Shown here: piece after piece, positions 41,112-50,219 of the stretch
Layout of the letters: the number at the start of each line of letters is the position of its first letter
Position numbering within the stretch: the stretch's first letter is position 1
NCBI RefSeq assembly: GCF_002243515.1
Contig: NZ_CP022657.1
Span: forward strand, 464,001-528,000
Source of the DNA: Tumebacillus algifaecis
GTDB taxonomy: Bacteria > Bacillota > Bacilli > Tumebacillales > Tumebacillaceae
DNA: 64,000 nucleotides
Direction: 5' to 3'
The notes under the pieces: generated by a model
Database searches by the model: none
The model's input: only the letters and a program-made list of their open reading frames with translations
What the model was told of the DNA's origin: nothing
Program-made: the position numbers and the translations under genes

Positions 41112-41945
41112 GTGGGGAAATTGCTTAATTCATTTTCACAACTGATAGGTGGATTCGGCCTATTGGATGTGCTGGACATCCTGATCGTTGCCTTTGTGCT
41201 GTATAAGATGATGTTGCTCATCCGAGGCACGCGAGCGGTGCAACTGCTCAAGGGGATCGTCGTGATCCTTTTGGCGACCGGAGTGAGCAGTGCCCTGCAG
41301 CTCAATGCGTTGAACTGGCTGTTGGATAAAATTTTGACAATCGGTCTGTTCGCGATCCCGGTCGTGTTCCAGCCTGAACTGCGCCGAGCTTTGGAGCAGT
41401 TGGGCCGGGGCAAATTTTTCTCATGGAGTTCGACCCCCGTGCTAGAAGAAGAGGACATCCCCAAGATGATCTCCGAAGTGACGAAAGCGACGCAGGTGTT
41501 GTCTAAAAACAAGATCGGCGCGCTGATCGTCATCGAGCGCGAGACTGGGCTGAGCGACTATTTTGAGTCGGGGATTCCGATCGGTGCGGTCGTGTCGTCG
41601 GAGCTTTTGATCAACATTTTCATCCCGAATACGCCGCTGCATGACGGGGCGGTGATGATTCGCGCCAACCGCGTGGGCGCAGCGTCCTGCTTCCTGCCGC
41701 TGTCCGACTCCTCGCGAATTTCCAAAGAGCTTGGCACGCGCCACCGTGCAGGGATCGGGATCACCGAGGTGTCAGACGCTTTGGTGGCGATCGTGTCGGA
41801 AGAGACGGGGACCGTGTCTGTGGCGATCCACGGGGAGATCACGCGCAACCTCGATGAACAGTCGTTCCGAGAGTTTTTGACCACCCATCTCGCGCCTCCG
41901 AAGCAAGGCGGCTTCACGCTGTTTGGCAGAAAGGCGGGGTCGTAG
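41112..41945 (+). CDS. cdaA: Diadenylate cyclase CdaA
   Basis: The 277-residue protein has three N-terminal membrane segments (residues about 10-85) and a DAC domain with the catalytic TPLHDGAVMIR and GTRHRAGIGITE. It makes cyclic di-AMP from two ATP, a messenger for potassium, osmotic and cell-wall control. It is followed directly by its regulator cdaR and then glmM, whose product also binds CdaA. GGAAAGG lies upstream of GTG 41112; a TTG at 41121 is an alternative start. Confidence 0.96.
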   Translation: MGKLLNSFSQLIGGFGLLDVLDILIVAFVLYKMMLLIRGTRAVQLLKGIVVILLATGVSSALQLNALNWLLDKILTIGLFAIPVVFQPELRRALEQLGRGKFFSWSSTPVLEEEDIPKMISEVTKATQVLSKNKIGALIVIERETGLSDYFESGIPIGAVVSSELLINIFIPNTPLHDGAVMIRANRVGAASCFLPLSDSSRISKELGTRHRAGIGITEVSDALVAIVSEETGTVSVAIHGEITRNLDEQSFREFLTTHLAPPKQGGFTLFGRKAGS

Positions 41946-41946
41946 C

Positions 41947-43155
41947 ATGATGGATCGTTTTTTGCGCAACAACACGGCGGTCAAGATCCTCTCGGCGGTG
42001 CTTGCCGTTGTGCTTTGGCTGATCGTGCATCAGGGCGATGACACGACGGCCAAGAGCGGGTTTACCGCCCAGCCTAAGCAGCAGTTGGAGAAAAATGTGG
42101 TGGTGCTGTACGACGAGCAAAACTATTTCCTCGTCAAAAGTCCCAAGGTCACGCTGACCTTGCGCGGCTCCTATCTCGACATCATGAACGCGGTGGCTCA
42201 AGGCGACGCGATCAAGGCGGTCGCCGATGCGTCCAAGCTCGGTGTCGGCGTGCATGAGGTGCCCGTGTATGTGCACGGTGCGCCTGCAGGCGTGTCGATC
42301 GAAAGCTCCACCGTCCAGATCGAGCTGGAAGCGGTGGAAAACCGCGAGTTCCCGGTCGTACTGCGGATGCAAGGCAAGCCAGGCGAAGGCATGGTGGCGG
42401 GGGAGGCGCTCCTTTCCCCGAAGACGGTGATCGTGACGGGCGCGAAGTCGGCGCTGAACCGCATCGATCAGGTCATCGCTCAGATCGGGCTGGAAGAGGC
42501 GAAGGAAGTGATTCAGACGACCGTGCCGCTGACGGCGATCGATAAAAAAGGCGACCCGGTCGAAGGCGTGCGTCTGAGCCGCGACCGCGTGGAAGTGAAC
42601 ATTCCGATCGTCAAGCCGTCCAAGTCAGTACCGCTGCGTTTGCAGTTTAAAGGCGACCTGCCGACCGGATTCGCGGTGCAGGAGGTCAAGCAGAGCGGCA
42701 CCGTGACGATCTACGGAACGGCAGATGCTCTGGCGAAGATCGACTCCTATCCCGCGCCGGTGATCGATTTGACGAATCTGAACAAGTCGATGAAGCTGAC
42801 CGTCACGCTCACGCCGCTCGAAGGTGTGACCAGCGTACAGCCGGAGCAGGTTGAAGTGGAAGTGGTCGTCGTGCCTGCTGTCGAGCGCACGTTTGAGAAT
42901 ATCGCAGTCAAAGTGAACGGGTTAAAAGAAGGGGAGAGCTATGACATCCTCGGCGGCACCGACCGCGTCGCGGTGACGGTAGAAGGTGCCAAGAACAAGT
43001 TGGACGGGCTGACGGCGCAAGACATCAATGCGTTTTTGGACCTGACCAATCAACCGGCCGGACAAAGTGAGATGCGGGTGCAGGTGACCTCACCGAACTT
43101 TGTCAAAGTGGTAACGGTAGCGCCGGCGACGATGAAGCTGGAGATCAAAAAATAA
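41947..43155 (+). CDS. cdaR: CdaA regulator CdaR (YbbR domains)
   Basis: The 402-residue protein has one N-terminal membrane segment (ILSAVLAVVLWLIVHQG) and then four YbbR-type beta domains, with repeats of the form LTLRGSYLDIMNAV and VTVEGAKNKLDGLTAQDINA. It lies outside the membrane and modulates CdaA activity. AAGGCGGGG precedes ATG 41947, one base after the cdaA stop. Length and domain count are usual for Bacilli. Confidence 0.92.
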   Translation: MMDRFLRNNTAVKILSAVLAVVLWLIVHQGDDTTAKSGFTAQPKQQLEKNVVVLYDEQNYFLVKSPKVTLTLRGSYLDIMNAVAQGDAIKAVADASKLGVGVHEVPVYVHGAPAGVSIESSTVQIELEAVENREFPVVLRMQGKPGEGMVAGEALLSPKTVIVTGAKSALNRIDQVIAQIGLEEAKEVIQTTVPLTAIDKKGDPVEGVRLSRDRVEVNIPIVKPSKSVPLRLQFKGDLPTGFAVQEVKQSGTVTIYGTADALAKIDSYPAPVIDLTNLNKSMKLTVTLTPLEGVTSVQPEQVEVEVVVVPAVERTFENIAVKVNGLKEGESYDILGGTDRVAVTVEGAKNKLDGLTAQDINAFLDLTNQPAGQSEMRVQVTSPNFVKVVTVAPATMKLEIKK

Positions 43156-43167
43156 CAGGTGGTAGCA

Positions 43168-43205
43168 GCGCCGGAGCCGATTTAGTCCCTCCGGCGTATT
43201 TTTTT
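43168..43205 (+). terminator. Terminator after cdaR
   Basis: CGCCGGAG pairs with CTCCGGCG, followed by TATTTTTTT. The remaining bases to glmM (43206-43421) are AT-rich and likely hold the glmM promoter; SD GAAGGAG is at 43404. Confidence 0.85.
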
Positions 43206-43421
43206 CGTCATCGGTGCAACCAAACAGTAGGTTCATTCGTCCTATAAGGGAGGAAGTCGTGTACATACTGGTAGTGTAGTAGACAAATTTCAATCCAAGA
43301 GCGGCATGTTTTAACAACACATTCGATGAAAATAATGGGTATTGTGTTGTATGCGGTTCTGTGTGAAAATAAATAAATTGAGAGTGAGTACCATTTTCTC
43401 AGTGAAGGAGCTATCGATTTC

Positions 43422-44774
43422 GTGGCGCAATATTTTGGAACTGACGGAGTTCGCGGTGTAGCCAACCTCGAACTTACACCTGAATTGGCATATAAGCTAG
43501 GCCGTGCCGGAGCGCACGTCCTGACACAAGGATACGATAAAGAGCGCGCGAAGATCGCAGTGGGCAAAGACACGCGCATCTCGGGCGATATGTTGGAAGC
43601 GGCGCTGATCGCAGGGATCACCTCGGTCGGCGTCGATGTTGTGCGCCTTGGCATTCTGCCAACGCCTGGCGTCGCTTATCTGACCCGTTCGCTCGGCGCA
43701 GATGCGGGCGTAATGATCTCCGCTTCGCATAACCCGGTGCCCGACAACGGCATCAAATTTTTCGGCGGCGACGGTTACAAGCTGACCGACGCGCAGGAAG
43801 CTGAATTTGAACGCCTGCTCGATGCGGCGGTCGATGAACTGCCCCGTCCAACGGGTGATAAAGTAGGCCGTGTCTATGAAGAGATCGATGCTGGCCAGCT
43901 GTTTACCGCGTTTCAAAAGTCCACGATCCGCAACCGTTTTGACGGTGTGAAGGTCGTGCTGGACTGCGGAAATGGGGCAGCGTCCTACGTGGCGGCCGAC
44001 GTGTTTCGCTCGTTGGGTGCAGAGGTCGTTTCGATCTTCTCCGAGCCGACAGGAACGAACATCAACGTCGGTTGCGGCTCGACTCACCCGGAAGTGGTGC
44101 GTGAAGCGGTGCTGGAACACGGGGCGGCGATCGGGCTGTCCTTCGACGGCGATGCGGACCGCCTGATCGCAGTCGATGAGCAAGGCAACATCGTGGACGG
44201 TGACTACGTGATCGCGATTCTCGCCAAAGCGCTGAAGGACCGCGGCGAGCTGGTCGGCAACACGGTGGTGGCGACGGTGATGTCGAACATCGGCTTCCTC
44301 AAGGCGATGCGCGAACAGGACATCAACGTGATCAAGACGGCGGTCGGTGACCGCTACGTGATGGAAGCGATGAAGGCGGATGGCTATGTCCTCGGCGGCG
44401 AGCAGTCCGGCCATATCATCATGTTGGAGCACAACACTACAGGTGACGGTCTCTTGACAGCCTTGCACCTCACCGATATTATGGTGGAGTCTCAACAGCG
44501 GATGAGTGAATTGCGCCAGATCATGCAAAGTTTCCCGCAGATCATGGTCAACGTGCGCGTTGCGACGAAAGAGGGCTGGAAAGAAAACGACGCGATCCAA
44601 AGCGCAATCGCCCGTGTCGAAGAAATCCTCGGCGCAGATGGCCGCGTGCTGGTTCGTCCCTCTGGCACAGAACCGCTGATCCGCGTAATGGCAGAAGGGC
44701 CGGAAGAAGAGTCCTTGCGCCGTTACGTCAACGAAATTGCAGATGTTGTGCGCCAAGAACAAGGCGAGAAATAG
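43422..44774 (+). CDS. glmM: Phosphoglucosamine mutase
   Basis: The 450-residue protein has the phosphoserine loop ISASHNPVPDNGIKFF, the metal loop FDGDADRLIAVD, the sugar loop GGEQSGHIIM and the phosphate-binding end RPSGTEPLIRVMAEG. It converts glucosamine-6-phosphate to glucosamine-1-phosphate, on the way to UDP-GlcNAc for the cell wall and for the sugars of the leg operon. It starts at GTG 43422 with AGTGAAGGAG upstream. Confidence 0.97.
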   Translation: MAQYFGTDGVRGVANLELTPELAYKLGRAGAHVLTQGYDKERAKIAVGKDTRISGDMLEAALIAGITSVGVDVVRLGILPTPGVAYLTRSLGADAGVMISASHNPVPDNGIKFFGGDGYKLTDAQEAEFERLLDAAVDELPRPTGDKVGRVYEEIDAGQLFTAFQKSTIRNRFDGVKVVLDCGNGAASYVAADVFRSLGAEVVSIFSEPTGTNINVGCGSTHPEVVREAVLEHGAAIGLSFDGDADRLIAVDEQGNIVDGDYVIAILAKALKDRGELVGNTVVATVMSNIGFLKAMREQDINVIKTAVGDRYVMEAMKADGYVLGGEQSGHIIMLEHNTTGDGLLTALHLTDIMVESQQRMSELRQIMQSFPQIMVNVRVATKEGWKENDAIQSAIARVEEILGADGRVLVRPSGTEPLIRVMAEGPEEESLRRYVNEIADVVRQEQGEK

Positions 44775-44782
44775 AAAGGGCC

Positions 44783-44811
44783 GGGTGTGTACCCTTTTGC
44801 GGTATACACCC
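44783..44811 (+). terminator. Hairpin after glmM
   Basis: GGGTGTGTACC pairs over 11 positions with GGTATACACCC. The downstream T-run is poor (CATCCACCCTTTTG), so it may be a weak terminator. TTGACA follows at 44822 and could be the -35 of the glmS promoter. Confidence 0.5.
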
Positions 44812-44924
44812 ATCCACCCTTTTGACAGCACTTGCATATATTCTTTGTAGGAGGTGAGGCGTGGCAGAATCGAGAGTGTCAGGCAGTAGGAAATGCAGTA
44901 GGTAAGACTTTGCAAGATCATATT

Positions 44925-45085
44925 GACCAAGCGCCTGAACTGGACGCACGGACGGAAACAGCGAGCCAGTTGACGAGGTGGAGGAGTATCGAACATCGGC
45001 GGATGCCTCCCGGTGTATAGCCGCACCGAAAGAGCGTTTTCGAAATCCGACAGGTGACTGACGGGACAAGGAACGTTTTGGCTAC
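44925..45085 (+). ncRNA. glmS ribozyme-riboswitch
   Basis: The glmS ribozyme core is readable: AGCGCCTGAACTGG at the 5' end, GACGAGGTGGAGGAGTATCG, CGGCGGATGCCTCCCGG and ACCGAAAGAGCG further on, ending near GACAAGG. These match the conserved P1-P2.2-P3 strands. Cleavage is expected between A44930 and G44931. The RNA cuts itself when glucosamine-6-phosphate binds, and the downstream mRNA is then degraded. It lies 122 bases before the glmS gene that it should control. Confidence 0.95.
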
Positions 45086-45206
45086 TAACGTGATTTTTAC
45101 AAAAAAGGACAAACTGTTTTTGGGTGCTTATGAATCGTTTTCATAAGCTTGGTTTTCTATACGCTCAAACGGTGAACGTCCGGACAACTGAGGAGGATTT
45201 TTATTC

Positions 45207-47039
45207 ATGTGCGGAATCGTAGGATATATCGGAAGCAAGCAAGCGCAAGACGTACTGTTGCACGGACTTTCTAAATTGGAGTACCGCGGGTACGACTCTG
45301 CAGGTATTGCCATCTTTGAAAATGGCGGCGTGTCCTTGAAAAAATCGGTGGGCCGACTGGCCAACCTCGCAGAACTGGTCGATGGTCCGGACCGCATCAC
45401 AGGTTCCCAAGGCATCGGTCACACCCGTTGGGCGACACATGGCCGTCCGTCGGATGAGAATGCGCATCCGCATCAGGATGGCACGGGCAACTTTACGATC
45501 GTACACAACGGCATCATCGAGAACTACATGCAGCTGCGCGAGGAACTGACTGCAAAAGGTCATACCTTTTTGTCAGAAACCGACTCGGAAGTGGTGGCAC
45601 ACCTGCTCGACGACATGTGGACAGGCAACTTTTTTGACACGGTGATCGCTGTGTCCCAACGCATCCACGGTGCGTATGCGCTGGGAATCATGACCAAGCA
45701 TGAGCCGGGCAAGCTGATCGCAGTGCGCAAACAGTCTCCGTTGATCATCGGTCTTGGCGAAGGCGAGAACTTCATCGCGTCCGACATTCCGGCGATTCTG
45801 GAGTATACCCGCAACGTCTACATTTTGGACGATGGCGAGATCGCGGTACTGACCGCAGATCGCGTAGAAACGTTCGACCTCGTGGGGAACCCGACGACCA
45901 AAGAAGTGTACGAAGTCACCTGGTCGGCGAGCGCTGCTGAAAAAGGCGGCTACGAGCATTTCATGCTCAAAGAGATCCACGAGCAACCGCGTGCGATCCG
46001 CGATACGCTGACAGGACGCATTTCTGAAGACGGGCAAAACGTGGTGTTCGATGAGATCAACTGGCCAGCAGGCTTTGCAGAGAAGATCGACCGCGTCCAC
46101 ATCGTCGCATGCGGTACTTCCTGGCATGCTGGGATGGTCGGCAAGCAGGCGATCGAGCGTCTGACCCGCATTCCGGTTGACTGCGAAGTGGCGTCCGAGT
46201 ACCGCTATCGTGATCCGATCGTGACCGAAAATACGCTGATCATCGTGATCACGCAGTCCGGTGAGACGGCAGATACGATGGCTGCGCTCCGTGAAGCGAA
46301 ACTGCAAGGTTCGCGCGTGTTGGCGATCACGAACGTCGTCGGTTCGTCGGCTGCTCGTGAAGCGGACGACGTGATCTTCACATGGGCGGGCCCGGAGATT
46401 TCGGTGGCCTCGACCAAAGCGTACACCACTCAACTGGTGTCCTTGTACCTGTTTGCAGGCTGGTTGGCACAAGAGCGCAAGACTCCGTTCGTCTCGGAGA
46501 TCCCGTCCATCTTGAGCGGTCTGCAACAGTTGCCGGAACTGGCCGCCATGGCGCTGCAAACGGAATCGGAGATCGAATCGTTCGCTAAGAACTTGGCAGA
46601 TAAAGAAAATGCGTTCTTCATCGGCCGCGGGCTGGACTATGCGGTATCGCTGGAAGGGTCGCTGAAGCTGAAAGAGATCTCCTACATGCACGTCGAGGCG
46701 TATGCGGCAGGCGAGCTGAAGCACGGGACGCTGGCGCTGATCGTGGAAGACATCCCGGTGATCGCTGTGGTGACGCAAGAGAGCCTGTATGAGAAGACCC
46801 TGTCGAACATCAAAGAGGTGAAAGCACGCGACGCCTTCGTACTGGCTGTGGCGTTCGAGGGCGACGAGGAGATTCAGAAGTCGGTCGATCAAGTGATCAC
46901 CATCCCGCGCGTCGACCCGTTCCTGGCTCCGGTGATCGCGGTGATCCCGCTGCAGCTGCTGTCGTATTATGCATCGGTAGTGCGTGGGAATGACGTGGAT
47001 AACCCGAGGAATCTGGCGAAATCGGTGACGGTGGAGTAG
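45207..47039 (+). CDS. glmS: Glutamine-fructose-6-phosphate aminotransferase
   Basis: The 610-residue protein begins MCGIVGYIGSKQAQDV, with the catalytic Cys of the glutaminase domain, and GHTRWATHGRPSDENAHPHQ. Two SIS isomerase domains follow (CGTSWHAGM, ITQSGETADTMAALRE, GRGLDYAVSLEGSLKLKEIS). It ends NPRNLAKSVTVE, the usual C-terminus. It makes glucosamine-6-phosphate, the first step to UDP-GlcNAc. GAGGAGG precedes ATG 45207. It is controlled by the ribozyme upstream. Confidence 0.98.
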   Translation: MCGIVGYIGSKQAQDVLLHGLSKLEYRGYDSAGIAIFENGGVSLKKSVGRLANLAELVDGPDRITGSQGIGHTRWATHGRPSDENAHPHQDGTGNFTIVHNGIIENYMQLREELTAKGHTFLSETDSEVVAHLLDDMWTGNFFDTVIAVSQRIHGAYALGIMTKHEPGKLIAVRKQSPLIIGLGEGENFIASDIPAILEYTRNVYILDDGEIAVLTADRVETFDLVGNPTTKEVYEVTWSASAAEKGGYEHFMLKEIHEQPRAIRDTLTGRISEDGQNVVFDEINWPAGFAEKIDRVHIVACGTSWHAGMVGKQAIERLTRIPVDCEVASEYRYRDPIVTENTLIIVITQSGETADTMAALREAKLQGSRVLAITNVVGSSAAREADDVIFTWAGPEISVASTKAYTTQLVSLYLFAGWLAQERKTPFVSEIPSILSGLQQLPELAAMALQTESEIESFAKNLADKENAFFIGRGLDYAVSLEGSLKLKEISYMHVEAYAAGELKHGTLALIVEDIPVIAVVTQESLYEKTLSNIKEVKARDAFVLAVAFEGDEEIQKSVDQVITIPRVDPFLAPVIAVIPLQLLSYYASVVRGNDVDNPRNLAKSVTVE

Positions 47040-47084
47040 GTTTTTGGTGTTGGTGTTGGGTGGAGGAGTAGAGTTGTAGAGTTG

Positions 47085-47152
47085 TAGAGTGACAAAAAAG
47101 TTCTTTCATTTAGGCTGTGTACCGTGAGTCAATCACGGTACACAGCCTTTTT
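47085..47152 (+). repeat. Repeat copy with perfect 15-bp terminator stem
   Basis: GGCTGTGTACCGTGA (47113-47127) pairs perfectly with its complement (47133-47147), then TTTTT; this is the glmS terminator. The 28 bases before it (GAGTGACAAAAAAGTTC and CATT) recur before the hairpin at 50179, which shows a dispersed element rather than only a terminator. Confidence 0.75.
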
Positions 47153-47266
47153 ATTTTGGAGAGGAGGTTGGGGGGAGCGATCGCAAGGTTGGATTGAGGA
47201 TAAAACCGACTCGTGCAAAAAAAGCAGGCAGGTGGCACATCACTCAAAATTCCGTCTATTCATTCC

Positions 47267-47530
47267 TTACTTCGGAACCGTAAACAAGTCATAACCGACA
47301 ATCCCCGCTCCGATCAGGACAAAGAGGCCAAATACCGTCCAGAACACCTTGCGGGAAGCTGTGTGATAAAGCACAATTAGCATCAAATAAGCAATCAAGA
47401 GTGGAATCCCAATCATCAAGTACAGCCAGAGGAGCATTACCATCTCATCTCTCAGGGTAATCCCCAAGAACATTGCGAAGGCTGCATAGACCGCGGAGAT
47501 TATTGACCATATGATCAGAGAATGTTTCAT
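47267..47530 (-). CDS. Small three-helix membrane protein
   Basis: This 87-residue protein has hydrophobic segments at about 4-24 (LIIWSIISAVYAAFAMFLG), 31-53 (MLLWLYLMIGIPLLIAYLM) and 63-82 (FWTVFGLFVLIGAGIVGYDL). GGAGGAAAAG precedes its ATG at 47530. It has no recognisable family or catalytic residue. It is alone on the minus strand, between the glmS terminator and a decayed stretch. Confidence 0.6.
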   Translation of the reverse strand: MKHSLIIWSIISAVYAAFAMFLGITLRDEMVMLLWLYLMIGIPLLIAYLMLIVLYHTASRKVFWTVFGLFVLIGAGIVGYDLFTVPK

Positions 47531-47608
47531 CTTTTCCTCCTATTAAAAGGATGGGAGGCAACCGTGAAGTTGCCTCCATTCAATCATATATGTTTCGAGC
47601 TATACAGA

Positions 47609-47713
47609 TTAGTATTTCTGCTCATAGTCGTACGCTCCCTGCATCGAGCTGACTGCATAAGAGACCAAGTTCGGGTATTTACGCATCTGGCTGTGCTGCC
47701 CATAGACTTCATC
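47609..47713 (-). pseudogene. Short decayed coding fragment
   Basis: On the minus strand the frame from 47713 to TAA 47609-47611 reads DEVYGQHSQMRKYPNLVSYA and then VSSMQGAYDYEQKY, which has the composition of a real protein end. A stop lies just before it and no start fits, so it is a fragment. Its family is unknown. The remaining 47714-47902 holds nothing else that I can read. Confidence 0.3.
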
Positions 47714-47902
47714 CTATCGCTTCCGAGAAAGCCAGCGCCGTTTGAACATCTTCGAATAGCCCCCGTTTTTTGCACCAAGTGGTCAACTTTCAGTTAGCAA
47801 CCTGGTCAAGTTTTGTATTGTCGAATGCAAATGGTGGAATACGGGTATCTGACTCTATTTTTAAAAAACTTTTTGTCATTCTACAGTTGTTGATCGCACA
47901 AT

Positions 47903-47935
47903 AAACGGAACCTCAAGAACGAGATTCCGTTTTCT
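47903..47935. terminator. Hairpin serving the SGNH lipoprotein gene
   Basis: AAACGGAACCTC pairs with GAGATTCCGTTT, one mismatch, with T-runs on both sides. On the minus strand it lies 38 bases after the stop of the gene at 47974. Confidence 0.6.
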
Positions 47936-47973
47936 GTTGCTCGGGATTGTTGTGGGGAGCAGACATGTGACAT

Positions 47974-49020
47974 TTACTTTTTGATCACCTCGGACATCAC
48001 TTTCGCATACTCTTCGGCCAAGAATCGGTAGCCCGAGTCATTCGGGTGAACGCCGTCATTCGAGAGATATTGATTGTAATTGCCTTCACTCCATTTGCCT
48101 GCCAGATCGATGAATGTGCAATTCGAGACGCTGGCACAGGCGTTTTTGATCGCGACATTGTAGGTGAGTTCCGATTCTTCAGACAAGGACGGCACGGAGA
48201 TCATTCCGCTGGCGAAAACAGAAGTTGCGGGCAGGGCGTCTTGGATCGTTTTCAAAAACGTGACGTAATCTGCCTCGAATCGTTCGGGAGTCATCCCTCG
48301 AGCGTTATAACCGTAGACGGAAAGCACATAGTCGGGCTTGAGCTGGATGATATCTGTTTGTACCCGCTCTAATCCGCTGTTCTTGGCGCTGGCCGGGACG
48401 GGAACGTCGACATCCGTTCGGCCGATGCCTTGGTTGATACTTTCCATACCGAGGATGTCACCCAAGACCGGTGTGATCGAGGTCAATCCCCGATTGCTGG
48501 AGCCAGTGCCGTCGATGTAGCTGTGGCCGATGACGACCAGCTTCTTTTGGTTGTGCTCCGGTTTTCTGACATTGGCGTCCGGGCTGATGTAGAGCCCGTC
48601 GATCTCACTGTGGTCGGAGAAGACAACTTCGATTTTGTGCCAGCCGGTGCTACCGCTGTAGATCGGGATTTCCTTCATCTTTGCGCTCATCAATTGTTCG
48701 ACTGCCAGCTTGCCGTCGACAAAGATGGTGACTTTGCCTCCGATGGGGCGCTGTCTGAGGATGGCATAGGGACTGTCCGTTTCGATGGAGGCGCGTCTGC
48801 CGAACTGCGGGCGATCGGTGCTGTTCATCCAGCCTTTCATCACGTCGCCCCATTCCGGCTCGTTGACTTTTTTCCAAGGGCCATGCGTATAGAGCCACTC
48901 CGGGCTGGTCGGTGCGATCAGCTGTTTCTCATCTGCTGCAGGCGGGGAGCTGGTTTGACACCCGGTAAGGAGGGCGGCAACCATGCAGATGATTCCGACT
49001 GAGTACAGCCATTTTTTCAT
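47974..49020 (-). CDS. SGNH/GDSL hydrolase family lipoprotein
   Basis: The 348-residue protein has a lipoprotein signal (KKWLYSVGIICMVAALLTGC, lipobox LLTGC). An N-terminal beta-rich domain (about 85-150, VTIFVDGKLAVEQLM, GWHKIEVVFSD) resembles the ligand domain of CE2-type esterases. The SGNH hydrolase domain (about 160-345) has block I as VVIGHSYIDG, the block III Asn in YGYNARG and the block V pair in DGVHPNDSGY. It is likely an esterase acting on an extracellular acyl sugar. The start is the ATG at 49020, with AGGTGAT upstream. Confidence 0.82.
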   Translation of the reverse strand: MKKWLYSVGIICMVAALLTGCQTSSPPAADEKQLIAPTSPEWLYTHGPWKKVNEPEWGDVMKGWMNSTDRPQFGRRASIETDSPYAILRQRPIGGKVTIFVDGKLAVEQLMSAKMKEIPIYSGSTGWHKIEVVFSDHSEIDGLYISPDANVRKPEHNQKKLVVIGHSYIDGTGSSNRGLTSITPVLGDILGMESINQGIGRTDVDVPVPASAKNSGLERVQTDIIQLKPDYVLSVYGYNARGMTPERFEADYVTFLKTIQDALPATSVFASGMISVPSLSEESELTYNVAIKNACASVSNCTFIDLAGKWSEGNYNQYLSNDGVHPNDSGYRFLAEEYAKVMSEVIKK

Positions 49021-49130
49021 CTCCATCACCTCTCGTGTGTGATTCTTATGTGATCACAGTGTAACAACGGGGGCGGAAACGATCCTGTCTTTTCATGCTT
49101 TGTTGTAAAATGGGAGTGAGGTGATGCGGT

Positions 49131-49991
49131 TTGGATTGGCAGAAACGGTTAGAGGAAGCGCTGGAGTTTATCGAAAGCAATCTGGAAACATCGCTGCCTG
49201 TGGAGACCATTGCGAAGGCTGTGTATTCGTCACCCTTTCATTTTCAGCGAATGTTTCATATGTGGTCGGGGATCACGCTGGGCGAATATGTGCGGAAGCG
49301 CAAGTTGACATTAGCCGCCCAAGAGTTGGCCGTATCCTCGGCAAAAGTGGTCGATGTCGCGCTTAAATATGGCTATGATCCCCCTGAGTCATTCTGTAAA
49401 GCGTTCCGAAAGCTCCACGGTGTCTCCCCGTCGGCCGCCCGGAAACCGGGCGTGTCGATCAAAGCCTTCCCCCGCGTTTCGTTCGAACCGCACGCGCTGG
49501 GCGACGCGGAAGTGGATTATCGCATTGTGGAAAAAGAAGCGTTCACCGTCGTCGGGAAGTCGGCAGAGCTCGTTTGCGGTCAAGATGGCCGTACCCGACA
49601 GTGGTTTTGGGGGGAAAGCCGGAAGGACGGCACGCTTGACAAGCTGAGCTCGCTCTCTACGGAGACGCCTTTGCTTGGCCTAACCATGAGTTTTGAGGAA
49701 GAATTCACATACATGATCGCAAGGGAAGCAGACGCCGCTTCTTTAGATTTGGCACAGGGATGGTCCGTCCAAACGATTCCGGCTGCCACTTGGGCGATCT
49801 TCCCTTGTTCGGGGCCGCTGCCGGGGGCGATGCAGAGCGGATTGCGCAAAATTTACAAGGTGTGGTTTCCGGCGACCGAATTTGAGCATGCAGGTTTGCC
49901 GGAGATTGAAGTGTATTTGCCGGGAGATGCCCAGGCGGAAGCGTATCGCTGCGAGGCTTGGATTCCGATTCTGAAAAAAACGAACATCTAA
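49131..49991 (+). CDS. AraC-family regulator with GyrI-like domain
   Basis: The 286-residue protein has two helix-turn-helix motifs in residues 1-105 (ETIAKAVYSSPFHFQRMFHM, then KVVDVALKYGYDPPESFCKA). A C-terminal GyrI/SOUL-like effector-binding domain (about 120-285) carries WAIFPCSGPLPGAMQSGLRK and ends EVYLPGDAQAEAYRCEAWIP. This is the Rob/BltR-like layout for sensing small amphipathic molecules. Start TTG 49131 follows GAGGTGATG. It is divergent from the SGNH lipoprotein and could regulate it. Confidence 0.85.
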   Translation: MDWQKRLEEALEFIESNLETSLPVETIAKAVYSSPFHFQRMFHMWSGITLGEYVRKRKLTLAAQELAVSSAKVVDVALKYGYDPPESFCKAFRKLHGVSPSAARKPGVSIKAFPRVSFEPHALGDAEVDYRIVEKEAFTVVGKSAELVCGQDGRTRQWFWGESRKDGTLDKLSSLSTETPLLGLTMSFEEEFTYMIAREADAASLDLAQGWSVQTIPAATWAIFPCSGPLPGAMQSGLRKIYKVWFPATEFEHAGLPEIEVYLPGDAQAEAYRCEAWIPILKKTNI

Positions 49992-50058
49992 AAAGCCAAC
50001 TTCCTCCGCAGGGGGAGTTGGCTGGGCATAGATGGCGTGCACGTGAGTTCGGAGATGA

Positions 50059-50136
50059 AAAACGGAGTCGCAGAAGGTGCTGGATCGGCTGGCCGAAGAG
50101 CTGCCGGAAGCTTACGGCGGGCTGCACCAAAAGTGA
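50059..50136 (+). pseudogene. C-terminal fragment of an unknown gene
   Basis: The frame ending at TGA 50134-50136 reads KTESQKVLDRLAEELPEAYG, then GLHQK, which looks like the end of a small helical protein. It enters through an A5 run (50058-50062). Upstream, in another frame, GVHVSSEMK would join it with a shift. No full gene is present, and its family is unknown. Confidence 0.3.
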
Positions 50137-50146
50137 AAGGACATTT

Positions 50147-50219
50147 TTGTCACTCTACAGTAACAAAAAGTTCATTCTGACTGTGTCCCGTGAGATAAGC
50201 ACGGCACACAGTCTTTTTT
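50147..50219 (+). repeat. Second copy of the terminator-bearing repeat
   Basis: The sequence from GTCACTCTACAG through CAAAAAGTTCATTCTGA to the hairpin GACTGTGTCCCGT/ACGGCACACAGTC (50179-50213, one mismatch) and TTTTTT corresponds to the element at 47085. Copy 2 differs in the stem on both strands, keeping the pairing. Confidence 0.65.

Noticed and set aside
47531-47902. An insertion-sequence remnant after the small membrane protein
   Set aside because: TTGACCA-like words occur twice on the minus strand, but no transposase similarity could be read, so only a short coding fragment is listed.
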